Origin: Acidobacteriota bacterium | GTDB lineage: Bacteria > Acidobacteriota > Holophagae > Holophagales > Holophagaceae | Assembly: GCA_021794095.1 (NCBI GenBank) | Contig: JAJYRN010000009.1 | Coordinates: forward strand, 1 to 64,000 | Length of the DNA stretch: 64,000 bases | Direction of reading: 5' to 3' | Part shown: positions 25,715 through 35,184 of the stretch, piece after piece | Layout of the letters: every line of letters begins with the position of its first letter | How positions within the stretch are numbered: the first letter of the stretch is position 1 | Notes under the pieces: model-generated | Told to the model about the DNA's origin: nothing | The model's database searches: none | What the model saw: only the letters and a program-made list of their open reading frames with translations | Translations under genes and position numbers: made by a program

Positions 25715-26545
25715 ATGCCTGAAACGTCACGACCGACCTTCACCACCCTTGCCGTGCGCGTCGAGGACCACATCGCCCGCGTCGAGCTGGATCGTCCGGA
25801 CAAGGCCAATGCCCTGGACGAGGCGATGTGGCGGGAGCTGCGCGCTGCCATGGCCTGGGCTGATGCGACCCCGGAGGTCCGTGTGGTGGTGCTGTCCGGC
25901 CGGGGCAAGCACTTCTGCTCGGGCATTGACCTGGCCATGCTCATGGGGGTCCAGCAGGCCATCAAGGATGAATGCCAGGGCCGCACCAACGAGCGCCTGC
26001 GCGCCGTGATCCTCGACCTCCAGGACTGCCTCACCAGTCTGGAACGCTGCCGGAAGCCGGTGCTGGCGGCCATCCACGGCGCCTGCGTGGGCGGCGGCCT
26101 GGATCTGGTGGCGGCTGCGGACCTGCGCTACTGCTCCGCCGAAGCCCACTTCTCCATCAAGGAAATCGAGATCGGCATGGTGGCGGATGTGGGCACGCTC
26201 CAGCGGCTGCCGAAGCTGGTGCCCCCCGGCCTGGTGCGGGAGTGGGCCTACACGGGCCGCAAAGTCCTGGCCGAGGAGGCCCGGTCCTGCGGATTGGTGA
26301 ACCGTGTGTACGACACGCCCGAGGCCCTGGAGGCGGGCGTGATGGATCTGGCCCGGACCATCGCCGCCCGGTCGCCCCTCTCCATCCGCGGCACCAAGGA
26401 GATGCTCAACCATGCCCGCGACCACTCGGTGGCCGATGGCCTGGCCTACATCGCCACCTGGAACGCCGCCATGCTGGTGTCCCAGGACATCCAGGCGGCC
26501 ATGATGGCCGGCATGACCCGCCAGACACCGGAATTCAGGGACTGA
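25715..26545 (+). CDS. Crotonase-family enzyme, dienoyl-CoA isomerase-like
   Basis: The 276-residue enzyme has the crotonase oxyanion-hole motifs (HFCSGIDLAML; ACVGGGLDLVAAADLRYCS) and the segment FSIKEIEIGMVADVGTLQRLPK. The latter, with Glu and Asp at the expected places, is typical of delta3,5-delta2,4-dienoyl-CoA isomerases, which help oxidise unsaturated fatty acids. ATG 25715 has AGGAG six bases upstream; the longer open frame starts inside the kinase gene. It is probably separately transcribed. A plain enoyl-CoA hydratase is the alternative. Confidence 0.85.
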   Translation: MPETSRPTFTTLAVRVEDHIARVELDRPDKANALDEAMWRELRAAMAWADATPEVRVVVLSGRGKHFCSGIDLAMLMGVQQAIKDECQGRTNERLRAVILDLQDCLTSLERCRKPVLAAIHGACVGGGLDLVAAADLRYCSAEAHFSIKEIEIGMVADVGTLQRLPKLVPPGLVREWAYTGRKVLAEEARSCGLVNRVYDTPEALEAGVMDLARTIAARSPLSIRGTKEMLNHARDHSVADGLAYIATWNAAMLVSQDIQAAMMAGMTRQTPEFRD

Positions 26546-26558
26546 GGACGATCAAGCC

Positions 26559-29471
26559 TCAACGTCCCAGCAGGACGTCGAGGCGTGCCAGCAGCGTGCG
26601 GGCCGCTGCCGATTGGGCAGGGGTGGGGGCCACGTCCGCCTGCTGGGTGAGCACGAGCAGCGCGCCCAGTTCGTCGTTGAGGGACTGCAGCGCCCGGACG
26701 CGTTCCGGCGAGGTTCCGGCCGCTGCCCGGTGGCTGCGGTCCATGGCCTCGGCGAGGCTGCGCCCCAGGGTGTACTGCTCGGCCAGACCGGCTTCGCCTG
26801 TCGTTACGCGGGGATCCATGCGGAGGGTCAGGGGCTGCTCGAAGGTCCGGCCGTCCACGGTAAGGCGCACCCGGTAGGCGCCGGGCGGCACCAGTGGCCC
26901 CTGAGGTTCCATGGGCGTCCGCCCGGGGATCGCCGCCATGGTGGGTTCGTGGTGGAAGGCGGCCGGGGGCGGCAGGCGCAGATCCCAGGCGAAGCGGTGC
27001 ATACCCGCCGTGGCCGGCAGGACCACGGGCGGCTGGAGCCAGAAGGCGGGGACGTTGAGGCTCGCGGGATCCACCGGCTCGGGCCGGTCCTGGCTGTCGA
27101 AGGCGCGCAGGACGGTACCGGCGGCATCGAGGATCTCCAGGCGGACGTCCTTCGCGGGTGCCTTCAGCCAATAGTCCAGCAGGGCGCCTTCGGGCGGATT
27201 CTCGCCCACGGGCTCCTCCGGGGGCAGGGGCGTGTCCGTGTTCAGGCTCGCGCGCCAGCGCAGGGCGGTCTGGGGCTGGAACAGGTGCACGGCCTCGGCC
27301 GTGGTGGCAGGGGTGCTCTCCCGCAGCGGCTCCACATCGTCGAGGATCCAGAAGGAGCGGCCGTGGGTGGCGATCACGAGATCATCGCCATGCACCACCA
27401 GATCGCGGATGGAGGTGGCGGGCAGGTTCCGCCGCAGGGAGCGCCAGTGATCGCCGTCGTCCCGGCTCACGAAGACCGTCTGCTCCGTTCCGGCGTACAG
27501 CAGGCCGGGCCGCTCCGGATCCTCGCGGACCACATTCACCGGGGCGTCCGCGGGCAGGCCGGAGACGATCTCCTGCCAGCTCTTTCCGCCATCGCGGGTG
27601 CGGAGGAGGTGCGGCCGGAGATCGTCCAGCCGCAGACTGTTCACGGCGGCGTAGCAGGTGTTCGCATCGAACCGGGAGGCTTCCAGCCCCGCGATCTTGC
27701 TCCAGGGGGGCAGCCCCCTGGGGGTGACGTCCTGCCAGGTGGTTCCGCCATCCCGGGTGAGGTGGATGAGGCCATCATCCGTACCGGCCCAGATCAGGCG
27801 GGCATCCCGAGGCGAGGGCGCCAGCGCGTAGATGACGCCGCGACGGGCGATCTTCGCCTCGGGCGTGGTGGCGTAGGCGCCCACGCAGGTCGGAACCGGC
27901 GGAGCCGTGCGGGAAAGATCGGGGCTGATCGCCTGCCAGGTCTCCCCGCCGTTCGTGGTCTTGAGCAGGACATTGGCCGCCAGGTAGAGGGTGTGTGGAT
28001 CCACGGGCGAGAACAGCAGGGGCATGGTGCGGAGGAAGCGCCAGTGGTGCAGGTGCAGCGGATCGGGTGAGACATCCTGGGTCTGCCCGGTCCGGCGATC
28101 GTAGCGGCTGGTGCGACCCCCGTACACGATCCCCGGATGCAGCGGATCCGGGGCGACGAAGGCGTACTCCTCGGCGCCAACGGGGTGCCAGTCGCGGAAG
28201 GTGATGGCGCCGCTGCCGCCGCGGCTGCGGATGCAGACCGAACCGCTTTCCTGCTGGCCGCCATAGACGCGGTACGGGAACTGGTTGTCCGTGGCCACGT
28301 GGTAGATCTGGGCCGTGGGCTGGTTGTACCAGCTGCTCCAGGTGCGGCCGCCGTTGACGGTGAGCGTGGCGCCCTGATCGGCGCCCAGCAGGATCTGGCT
28401 GGGATCCGAGGGGTTGATCCAGATGCGGTGGTAGTCGTCGCCCCCGGGGGCGCCCTTGATCGCGGTCCAGGTCCGCCCGGCATCCGTCGAGCGGTACAGC
28501 GACGTGTTGGCGGCGTACACCACCTCCGGGTTCCGGGGATCCACGCGGATTTCGGCGAAGTCGTCGCCCCGGCCGAAGACGCGGCGTTCGGCGCTCACGC
28601 GGATCCAGGTGGCGCCCGCGTCATCCGACCGGTAGGTGCCGCCGTCTGACTGGGCCTGGACCTGGGCGTAGAGCCGCGCGGGGCGGCTGGGGGCCACGGC
28701 GAAGCCGATGCGCCCGAGCCCCTGGGCCGGGCCAGGCAGCCCCTTGCCGATGGGCCGCCAGGTGGTGCCGCCGTCCGTGGATTTGTAGAGGCCGCTGCCG
28801 GCGCCCCGGAACGTGCCATTCTCCCAGGGCGCTTCGCGGGCGGCCCAGAGGGCGGCGTACACCGTGTCCGCATCCGAAGGATCGAAGGCCAGATCCACGG
28901 CGCCCGTGTCGGCATCCTTGAAGAGCACCTTCTGGAACGTGTGGCCGCCATCCAGACTGCGGAACACGCCCCGCTCGGCATTGGGCCCGTAGGGATGGCC
29001 CAGGACGGCCACGAACAGGCGATCCGGGTTCTTCGGATCCACCAGGATGGCGGGGATCTGCTGGCCCTCCCGCAGGCCCAGGTGGCTCCAGGAGGCGCCA
29101 CCATCGGTGGACTTGTAGATCCCGTCGCCCACGCTGAGGTCCGGGCGCTGGAGGCCTTCGCCGCTGCCCGCATAGATGACATCGGGATTGGAGGGCGCCA
29201 CCGCCAGCGCGCCGATAGACCCGGTCGGCTCACGGTCGAAGAGGGGCTGCCAGGTGCGACCGTAGTCCGTGCTTTTCCAGATGCCGCCGTTGTTGGGCGC
29301 CATGTAGAACACCCCGGGGCGCTGGGGCACACCCGCCACCGCCACGGTGCGCCCGGCGCGGAAGGGCCCGATGCAGCGCCAGCGCAGGCCCGCCGTCAGG
29401 GTGGGAGCCACGGGCTGGGCCAGGGCTGGCGCCAGGGTCAGCACGATGAGCAGGGAAAGGCGTCTCTGCAC
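26559..29471 (-). CDS. Secreted sortilin/VPS10-like BNR-repeat propeller protein
   Basis: The 970-residue protein has a short signal peptide (LIVLTLAPALAQ) and then about 650 residues of propeller with many Asp-box/BNR turns (IWKSTDYGRTW, IYKSTDGGASW, LYKSTDGGTTW, HLTRDGGTTW, LLRTRDGGKSW). After the propeller come a FnIII-like region (LLDYWLKAPAKDVRLEILD) and a helical C-terminal tail. Such proteins are common in Acidobacteriota and annotated as glycosyl hydrolase or sortilin-like, but no catalytic residues are evident. The start is GTG with GGAG eight bases upstream. Its stop lies 14 bases from the convergent isomerase gene. Confidence 0.85.
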   Translation of the reverse strand: MQRRLSLLIVLTLAPALAQPVAPTLTAGLRWRCIGPFRAGRTVAVAGVPQRPGVFYMAPNNGGIWKSTDYGRTWQPLFDREPTGSIGALAVAPSNPDVIYAGSGEGLQRPDLSVGDGIYKSTDGGASWSHLGLREGQQIPAILVDPKNPDRLFVAVLGHPYGPNAERGVFRSLDGGHTFQKVLFKDADTGAVDLAFDPSDADTVYAALWAAREAPWENGTFRGAGSGLYKSTDGGTTWRPIGKGLPGPAQGLGRIGFAVAPSRPARLYAQVQAQSDGGTYRSDDAGATWIRVSAERRVFGRGDDFAEIRVDPRNPEVVYAANTSLYRSTDAGRTWTAIKGAPGGDDYHRIWINPSDPSQILLGADQGATLTVNGGRTWSSWYNQPTAQIYHVATDNQFPYRVYGGQQESGSVCIRSRGGSGAITFRDWHPVGAEEYAFVAPDPLHPGIVYGGRTSRYDRRTGQTQDVSPDPLHLHHWRFLRTMPLLFSPVDPHTLYLAANVLLKTTNGGETWQAISPDLSRTAPPVPTCVGAYATTPEAKIARRGVIYALAPSPRDARLIWAGTDDGLIHLTRDGGTTWQDVTPRGLPPWSKIAGLEASRFDANTCYAAVNSLRLDDLRPHLLRTRDGGKSWQEIVSGLPADAPVNVVREDPERPGLLYAGTEQTVFVSRDDGDHWRSLRRNLPATSIRDLVVHGDDLVIATHGRSFWILDDVEPLRESTPATTAEAVHLFQPQTALRWRASLNTDTPLPPEEPVGENPPEGALLDYWLKAPAKDVRLEILDAAGTVLRAFDSQDRPEPVDPASLNVPAFWLQPPVVLPATAGMHRFAWDLRLPPPAAFHHEPTMAAIPGRTPMEPQGPLVPPGAYRVRLTVDGRTFEQPLTLRMDPRVTTGEAGLAEQYTLGRSLAEAMDRSHRAAAGTSPERVRALQSLNDELGALLVLTQQADVAPTPAQSAAARTLLARLDVLLGR

Positions 29472-29494
29472 GGGGGGATCTCCGGATTTGACGG

Positions 29495-30550
29495 TCAGCG
29501 GTACCGGGCCGCCATCTGCTTCAAGGTGCCGGCCAGGTGGGCGCGGAGTTCCAGAGGCTCGATCACTTCGGCATCGGCTCCGAACTGGAGGATGACCCGG
29601 GTGGGGCCGTTCAGCTCCGTGGCCTGGAAACCGAGGATCACCGCGCCGTTGCGATCGCGGAGCACCTCGACGCCCGGCAGGGCGGGGGGGGCGTCCTGGA
29701 GCGCCCGGGGCCAGTGGGTGCCGGAGACCCGCACCCGAATGGGAAAGGGCTCACCGGGGCTGAACCAGCCGCCGATCTGGAAATCCCGGGCTCGTTCCAG
29801 GGGTGCCTTGTCGGCCACCAGACCGCGGCGGGCGAGGGCCTTGGCCTCGAGGATGCGGGCCAGGCGGAAGTGCCGGGGCTCCTGCTTGGCGGGATCCCAG
29901 GCCAGGAGGAAGGCGCCGCCGGAAAACACATCGTGGGTGAGCGTGAAGGGCACCACGGTCCGCGTGGTGGTCCGGCCGGTGGCGGCGCGGTAGCTGAGTT
30001 CAAGCTCCCGCGGACCTTCGGGGTGGCCCAGCGCCAGCAGCACCTGGGTGAGCATCCGGGTATCGAGGGCCTGCTGGTCATCCGAACCACCGCGCACGCA
30101 GACGTGGGTCTGGAGGGCCCGGAACAGATCCCGGTCACGGTTGCTGAGGTGGCTGTCGGCCAGGGTGCGCAGGGCCTCCAGCTGGTCGTACCACAGCTCG
30201 GTGGCCGTGCCCTCCAGGGCCATGAGGGCCACTTCGAGGGCGAGGCGGGCGTGGGGCGTGATCCGGCTGTCCCAGTCCGGCGCTTTCTCCAGGGTGAAGT
30301 GGATGAGGGCCGGGCGTCCGCTGCGCCCCTTCCCGAACCGCGCGCCCTGGGCCTCCAGCAGGACGATGGCCCGGTCCACGGTGCGCAGGGCGGCGCCGTC
30401 GAGCTTCCGGGCGAGCCCCGCTTTCGTGATGCCCGTTTCACCGGCTTCGCGGATGGCCTCCAGCACCGCCTGGAGGCGCTCGGGCCGCACGATGCCGCCG
30501 CCGTCGGGCCGGGTGGAAGCAGGGGCTTTGCGGGACGGTCTGCGGGCCAT
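29495..30550 (-). CDS. WYL-domain transcriptional regulator
   Basis: The 351-residue protein has an N-terminal winged-helix region (RLQAVLEAIREAGETGITKAGLARKLDG, residues ~25-75). The middle contains the WYL-type core ELELSYRAATGRTTTRTVVPF and LLAWDPAKQEPRHFRLARI, and a WCX-like C-terminus follows. WYL regulators sense ligands such as nucleotides. ATG 30550 is chosen because GGAGG precedes it; the frame stays open to 31144 without regulator sequence. It lies upstream of the sortilin-like gene on the same strand, 23 bases away, and may be in the same transcript. Confidence 0.85.
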   Translation of the reverse strand: MARRPSRKAPASTRPDGGGIVRPERLQAVLEAIREAGETGITKAGLARKLDGAALRTVDRAIVLLEAQGARFGKGRSGRPALIHFTLEKAPDWDSRITPHARLALEVALMALEGTATELWYDQLEALRTLADSHLSNRDRDLFRALQTHVCVRGGSDDQQALDTRMLTQVLLALGHPEGPRELELSYRAATGRTTTRTVVPFTLTHDVFSGGAFLLAWDPAKQEPRHFRLARILEAKALARRGLVADKAPLERARDFQIGGWFSPGEPFPIRVRVSGTHWPRALQDAPPALPGVEVLRDRNGAVILGFQATELNGPTRVILQFGADAEVIEPLELRAHLAGTLKQMAARYR

Positions 30551-30620
30551 GGTGAACCTCCGGCCTCCATCATTGGTCAGGGAATGTCCAATGGAAAGGG
30601 AATTCCCCGGTTCCAGTCCC

Positions 30621-31238
30621 TCAATCCCAGAACCCTTCGAAGGGGGCCGGATCCCACGGGCTGCCAGCCCGGCTCCGGGGCAGGGCCCGGGCGCCCGGTG
30701 AGGTCTGCGGGAGGTGAAGTGTCGCGTGGCTGCCCGCGTAGAGCGCGCTCCACAGCGCGGCCCGCAGGGCGGGATCCCCGAGGCGTCCGAGGGGCAGGGC
30801 CACGGCCGTTTCGTGGTCCCAGCCGAGCCGGTCGTTGAGTCGGGCGAGGCGCCGGAGCACCTCCCCCTGGGTAAGCCCGCGATGGAAGGGCGTCTCCTCG
30901 CCCACGTCTGCCTCACGGCCGTGGTAGAGGCCCCGGCCCGCTTCCGCGTGGAAGTGGCTGCCCCCCAGCACCTCGCCGGGGATGGGCCAGCCTTGGGCAT
31001 CCCACGGCAGCCCGGAAGCGGCCGCCGCCAGTTCCGCCGCCCAGTCCCAGGCGGTCCCGGTGGCGGCGCATACCGGACCGGGGGGGATACCGCCCGCCAG
31101 GAGGCCGAAGGCCACGCCTTCGGCCCGGTTGCGGAACTGGGCATAGCTCAGGGTGTCCCAGCCGGGTGCCGTGAGGGCCGGCCGTTCCTGGAGGCGGGCG
31201 GCGCGCTGGATCAGAAGGGCCCGGAGGGTGCTGGCCAT
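30621..31238 (-). CDS. Short AMP-binding (acyl-CoA synthetase)-like protein, incomplete
   Basis: The 205-residue protein starts like an acyl-CoA synthetase N-terminus (RPALTAPGWDTLSYAQFRNRAEGVAFGLLAGGIPPG) but lacks the P-loop (STGTTG-type), the core motifs and the C-terminal domain that full enzymes of 500 or more residues have. The sequence after residue 60 is only loosely similar to the family. It could be a decayed synthetase or a small adaptor that kept the fold of the N-terminal lobe. No ribosome-binding site is clear. It is divergent from the DUF4382 lipoprotein. Confidence 0.6.
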   Translation of the reverse strand: MASTLRALLIQRAARLQERPALTAPGWDTLSYAQFRNRAEGVAFGLLAGGIPPGPVCAATGTAWDWAAELAAAASGLPWDAQGWPIPGEVLGGSHFHAEAGRGLYHGREADVGEETPFHRGLTQGEVLRRLARLNDRLGWDHETAVALPLGRLGDPALRAALWSALYAGSHATLHLPQTSPGARALPRSRAGSPWDPAPFEGFWD

Positions 31239-31403
31239 GGTTGGAGTATCGCGAAGCGAGGCCCGATTGCCAATGCCGTTCGAGGCGCCTCCGGAAAATC
31301 AAACAGGGGTCATCAACCATCCGCTCGGGTGTCCTGTCCCTGGAGAAGTCCCGTTGTTCGTTCCGATCTGGAGCCCAGCTCCCTCATCCCCGTGGAGGTT
31401 TTC

Positions 31404-33077
31404 ATGCGTCGTCTCTCCCGCGCCTTCCCGCTGCTGGCCCTGCCGGCGGGCCTTGCCACCCTGGTCCTGCTGACGGCCTGCGGCGGCAGCGGCGCCTCCT
31501 CGTCCGCCAGTCCGTCCTCGGGTTCCACTGCGACCGGCAGCGCGGCCATCATCCTCTCCGACGCGCCCTCGGATCAGTGGTCCGCTGTGGAGGTGGTGGT
31601 CACGAAGGTGACCCTGGTGGACAAGAACGATCAGACGAAGGAGGTGGTCGCCTTCCAGGGCGCGACGGCGAAGATCAACCTGGTGGATCTCGACAGCGTT
31701 GGCGAGCTGCTGGCCACGGCCCAGATTCCGGTGGGCACCTACAATGCCATGCGGATCAGCATTGATCCTTCGAATGTCACCCTGGTGAAGGCCGATGGGA
31801 CCCCGGTGCCTTCCAGCTCGGTGAAGGTCGTGGGCGGAACCAACGTGTGGGTGCCCCTGAGCTCGGACCTCGTGGTGACCCAGGGCAGCAGCAATGCCCT
31901 CCAGCTGGACTTTGATCTGAGCCACCCCCTGTTCCTCGTCCAGCTTCCGGATGGTACCTGGGTGATGAACCTGCAGGTCCACTTCAAGCCCAACGCCAAC
32001 GGCATGATGGGCATGGCCCAGATGCAGTTCCACCACCGCCGCGGCACCATCGCCTCGCTGGGCGCCAGCAGCTTCGTCCTGCATGCCGACAGCGGGAACG
32101 ATCTCACCGTGAACGTGGATTCCGGCGCCTGGTTCTTCGATGCGGATGCGAAGGCGGTGGGCCGTTTCGCCGGGCTTGCAGCGGGCAAGTACGCGCTGGT
32201 TTCGCTGCGCATGCAGTCGGATGGGAGCCTCTGGGCGGTGCGCGTGTGGTACTCGGCGAACCCGTTGCCGGACTGGACGCCTGAGGGGCATGTCTATGGG
32301 GTGGATCGCACCAACAACAAGCTCTTCGTGAGCACGGACACCGGGACGCCGCGGGCCGTGGTGGTGGACAGTGACACGGCCTTCACCTACCACCGCTCCC
32401 TGGCGCTGGGCACGGGCCCCTCGGCCCTGGCGGACCTTTGGGCCGGGTTCAAGGTCTCGGTCACGGTGAAGGATCCTCTGGCCGCGCCGCTGCATGCCGC
32501 CTCGATCAATGTGCAGCGGGCCGTGGATGGAGGTCGCATCACCGCCGCCACCGCCACGGACTTCACCTACGCCAACGCCTTCAGCCTGAACCGTACCTAT
32601 GCCTATGCCAACGGCTTCTCCTGGTGGTACCTGGGCTTCCCGGGCATCACCTCCACCGACACCGGCGCCTTCGCCTCGGCTGTCACGGGCGCGGGGGATG
32701 TGCGGGTGCGGGGCCTCAGTGATTTGACCTGGAACGCCACCAGCTCCGCCTGGGACGCGGCGAATGTGATCTTCATGCCCGTGGGCCTGCCCCTCGGCGC
32801 CATCACCACCTCCTACAACGGCGGGCAGATCGGATTCACCTTCACGGATTCCACCGGTACGGTGCAGGCCCTTCCCGTGACCCTGGATAGCACCGCAGGC
32901 CAGCAGCCCAGCGTGGTCGAGGTGAACAACCAGGCCGGGGCCGTCACCGTGACACCCCTGGATGCCTCGACCTGGAGCGCCAAGCTGGTCGCTCCCACGC
33001 CCGTCAAGGTGGCCGTCGTGCCCAAGCCCGATGGCACGTTCGCGGCCTACGCGGTGGCGATCTTCACGGGGTTCTGA
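31404..33077 (+). CDS. DUF4382-containing secreted lipoprotein
   Basis: The 557-residue protein has a lipoprotein signal peptide with lipobox LTAC at about residue 25, then a Ser/Gly linker. A DUF4382 domain follows (about residues 45-190: GSAAIILSDAPSDQWSAVEVVVTKVTLVD and the PVGTYNAMRISID stretch). The remaining 350 residues are beta-rich and look like repeated beta-domains. ATG 31404 has GGAGG five bases upstream. It is predicted to be anchored at the envelope surface. Function is unknown. It is transcribed alone and a hairpin follows. Confidence 0.85.
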   Translation: MRRLSRAFPLLALPAGLATLVLLTACGGSGASSSASPSSGSTATGSAAIILSDAPSDQWSAVEVVVTKVTLVDKNDQTKEVVAFQGATAKINLVDLDSVGELLATAQIPVGTYNAMRISIDPSNVTLVKADGTPVPSSSVKVVGGTNVWVPLSSDLVVTQGSSNALQLDFDLSHPLFLVQLPDGTWVMNLQVHFKPNANGMMGMAQMQFHHRRGTIASLGASSFVLHADSGNDLTVNVDSGAWFFDADAKAVGRFAGLAAGKYALVSLRMQSDGSLWAVRVWYSANPLPDWTPEGHVYGVDRTNNKLFVSTDTGTPRAVVVDSDTAFTYHRSLALGTGPSALADLWAGFKVSVTVKDPLAAPLHAASINVQRAVDGGRITAATATDFTYANAFSLNRTYAYANGFSWWYLGFPGITSTDTGAFASAVTGAGDVRVRGLSDLTWNATSSAWDAANVIFMPVGLPLGAITTSYNGGQIGFTFTDSTGTVQALPVTLDSTAGQQPSVVEVNNQAGAVTVTPLDASTWSAKLVAPTPVKVAVVPKPDGTFAAYAVAIFTGF

Positions 33078-33101
33078 ACCCACCTTCCGGATCCGGAATG
33101 C

Positions 33102-33126
33102 AAGCGGCGCCCCCGGGGCGCCGCTT
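33102..33126 (+). terminator. Terminator-like GC-rich hairpin
   Basis: AAGCGGCGCC pairs with GGCGCCGCTT around a 5-base centre. It lies 24 bases after the DUF4382 stop codon. The tract that follows has few T residues, so termination may be incomplete. Confidence 0.6.
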
Positions 33127-33254
33127 GTTCATGTTCCAACATATTTCTCGGGAACCCACTCCGCCGGGGTCGCATCAGAAGGGGAACCCGCGATGTGAGC
33201 ATGGGATTCCGGCCTTAGCCGGGGTCCGGCGACCGTCTTCCCTTCTGAGGCCCC

Positions 33255-33974
33255 ATGGACCTTTTCCCTCGTTCTGTCTGCCGAATCCTGGCCTGGGTTT
33301 TCCTTTCCGGAGGGATGGCTGCCGTCACGCTGCGGGCGGCGGGCCCTCCGCTTCGGCCGGCACCGCCCCTCGTGGCCCAGGATGAGGACGGGCGTCCCTT
33401 TTCCCTGGCCGCGCTGAAGGGCAAGGTGGTCCTGCTCGATTTCTGGGCCTCCTGGTGCGGCCCCTGCCGCCAGAGCCTGCCTTTCGCCGATCGGCTCCAG
33501 GCGCGGTACCGGGCCCAGGGGCTGCGGGTGGTGGGCGTGTCCCTTGATGAGGATCCGAGCGCCGTTCAGGATTTCCTCGACCGCGTCCCGCTCCAATTCA
33601 CCATCGTCCCCGACACGACCGGACACAGCGCCGAGGCCTTTGGCGTCGTGGCTATGCCGACGGCGTTCCTCATTGACCGGCAGGGACGCATCGTGGCGCG
33701 GTTCGAAGGCGGCGCGCACTTGAAGGAGGAGGCGGCGGCTGTGGCGGCGTTGCTGGATGGGGCCGGGGCACCCACCACCGAGGACGTCCGGGTGTCCTCC
33801 GGTCTCGAGGCCACGGATGGGCTCAAGGCCTGGCAACGGGGCCACCTGGCCGATCCCATCATGAACCTGGATGGCGATCCGCTCACGGCCGCCCTCCGGG
33901 AGCATATCCACGCGAGCAAGGAAGGCGCGGCCGGCAATGGCGGCGCGGCGGGAGGCGGCTGTGGCTGCAACTGA
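33255..33974 (+). CDS. Thioredoxin-like (TlpA/ResA) protein fused to a DUF4266-like tail
   Basis: The 239-residue exported protein has a signal-anchor (about residues 8-30) and a thioredoxin domain with redox pair Cys68/Cys71 in WASWCGPCRQSLP and the cis-Pro AMPTAFLID. After about residue 175 a second module starts: KAWQRGHLADPIMNLDGDPL and a tail ending AAGGGCGCN. This matches DUF4266 proteins, which are normally separate small lipoproteins. The neighbours are a DUF3570 barrel, ApbE and a DsbD-N-like protein, so the fusion joins the thiol-redox and DUF4266 functions of one extracytoplasmic cassette. Confidence 0.85.
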   Translation: MDLFPRSVCRILAWVFLSGGMAAVTLRAAGPPLRPAPPLVAQDEDGRPFSLAALKGKVVLLDFWASWCGPCRQSLPFADRLQARYRAQGLRVVGVSLDEDPSAVQDFLDRVPLQFTIVPDTTGHSAEAFGVVAMPTAFLIDRQGRIVARFEGGAHLKEEAAAVAALLDGAGAPTTEDVRVSSGLEATDGLKAWQRGHLADPIMNLDGDPLTAALREHIHASKEGAAGNGGAAGGGCGCN

Positions 33975-35184
33975 GCATGCACGCCTCCTGGTGCGGCGGC
34001 GCAGGGTGCGAACCTCCTCCTGGATCATGGCCGGTGCGGGACTGCTTAGCGGCCGGATGCTCCAGGCCCAATCCTCGGTGGAACTCCGCTACCTCTTCTA
34101 CGGCGAATCCGACGGCCGCACCCAGGTGCAGAACCCCAACCTCCTGCTGCACCAGGATCTCGGGGCGGCCCTGGGGCAGTTCGACCTGATGCTCTCCCAC
34201 GACACGGTCTCCGGCGCCTCGCCCACGGGAGGCTATCCCACGCTGGCGGTCACCACGACGACCTCGGCCTCGGGCAATCGCTCCACCAGTGCCAGCGGCC
34301 AGATCCCCATGGTGCTCTATTCGGATCAGCGGAACGGCCAGAGCCTCGGCTACAGCCGGCGCATCGGGGCGCACCTGCCGCGGATTGATCTCTCTCATTC
34401 GGTGGAGAAGGACTACATCGCCCGCGGCTTCGGCCTCTCCGATGCCTGGACCATGGCCGGCGGGCGGGGCACGCTGCACTACGGCCTCTCCTGGGACAAC
34501 GACACGGTGGCGCCGGTGACCAGCCTCCTCCGGTTCCCCAAGCGGAGTCGCGGCTTCGCCCTGGGCTGGACCTGGATCCTCGGCGAGGACGATCTGGTGG
34601 ATGTCTCCCTCAGCCGCACGAAGCTGGAGGGCGACCTGAACGAACCCTACCTCATCGTGCCGGTGGGGACCGGCACGGTGCCCGAACGCCGTCCGGGCAC
34701 GCGGACCCGGGATGCGCTCCTCGTGAAGCAGGGGCACTACTTCGACGACTGGGACGGCGCCCTGAAGACCACGTACCGCTTCTACACTGACGACTGGGGC
34801 CTGCGGGCCCACACGCTGGAATTCGACTACGACCAGCACCTGGATGATGGCTGGATCCTTTCGCCCGAGCTGCGGTTCTACACCCAGAACGCCGCGTCGT
34901 TCTACGGGGCCTACTTCACCACGCCCCAGAAGTTCCTCTCCGCGGACTACCGCCTGTCGGCCTTCCACAGCATCCAGGTCGGCTGCGCCCTCTCCACCGA
35001 GCTGATGGAGGGCCTGACCCTCCGCCTGGGCGGCACCTACCAGATCCAGCAGGGCAGCCATCCCCTCACGCCCATGGCCGTTGCGCCCACCGCTGGCTCG
35101 CTCCCTGTCTTCTCAGGGCCAGGCACCTCGGCTGCGGATGTCAATGCCACCACGTTCTCGGTGGGGTTGAAATGGCAGTACTGA
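33961..35184 (+). CDS. DUF3570 outer-membrane barrel protein
   Basis: The 407-residue protein begins MAATEHARLL with an arginine-rich n-region and a short hydrophobic segment ending LQAQ, as DUF3570 proteins do. It continues with many amphipathic strands (ELRYLFYGESDG, GRGTLHYGLSWDNDT, HTLEFDYDQHLDDGW) and ends in VGLKWQY, an outer-membrane insertion signal. GTG 33961 is chosen because GGGAGG precedes it and the N-terminus fits the family; it overlaps the preceding gene by 14 bases. DUF3570 is usually found with DUF4266 and ApbE, as here. Confidence 0.82.
   Translation: MAATEHARLLVRRRRVRTSSWIMAGAGLLSGRMLQAQSSVELRYLFYGESDGRTQVQNPNLLLHQDLGAALGQFDLMLSHDTVSGASPTGGYPTLAVTTTTSASGNRSTSASGQIPMVLYSDQRNGQSLGYSRRIGAHLPRIDLSHSVEKDYIARGFGLSDAWTMAGGRGTLHYGLSWDNDTVAPVTSLLRFPKRSRGFALGWTWILGEDDLVDVSLSRTKLEGDLNEPYLIVPVGTGTVPERRPGTRTRDALLVKQGHYFDDWDGALKTTYRFYTDDWGLRAHTLEFDYDQHLDDGWILSPELRFYTQNAASFYGAYFTTPQKFLSADYRLSAFHSIQVGCALSTELMEGLTLRLGGTYQIQQGSHPLTPMAVAPTAGSLPVFSGPGTSAADVNATTFSVGLKWQY

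Noticed and set aside
31299-33083. Long minus-strand frame of 594 codons
   Set aside because: It is antisense to the DUF4382 lipoprotein, His/Gly/Arg-rich, without domains; GC-rich DNA gives long antisense frames.
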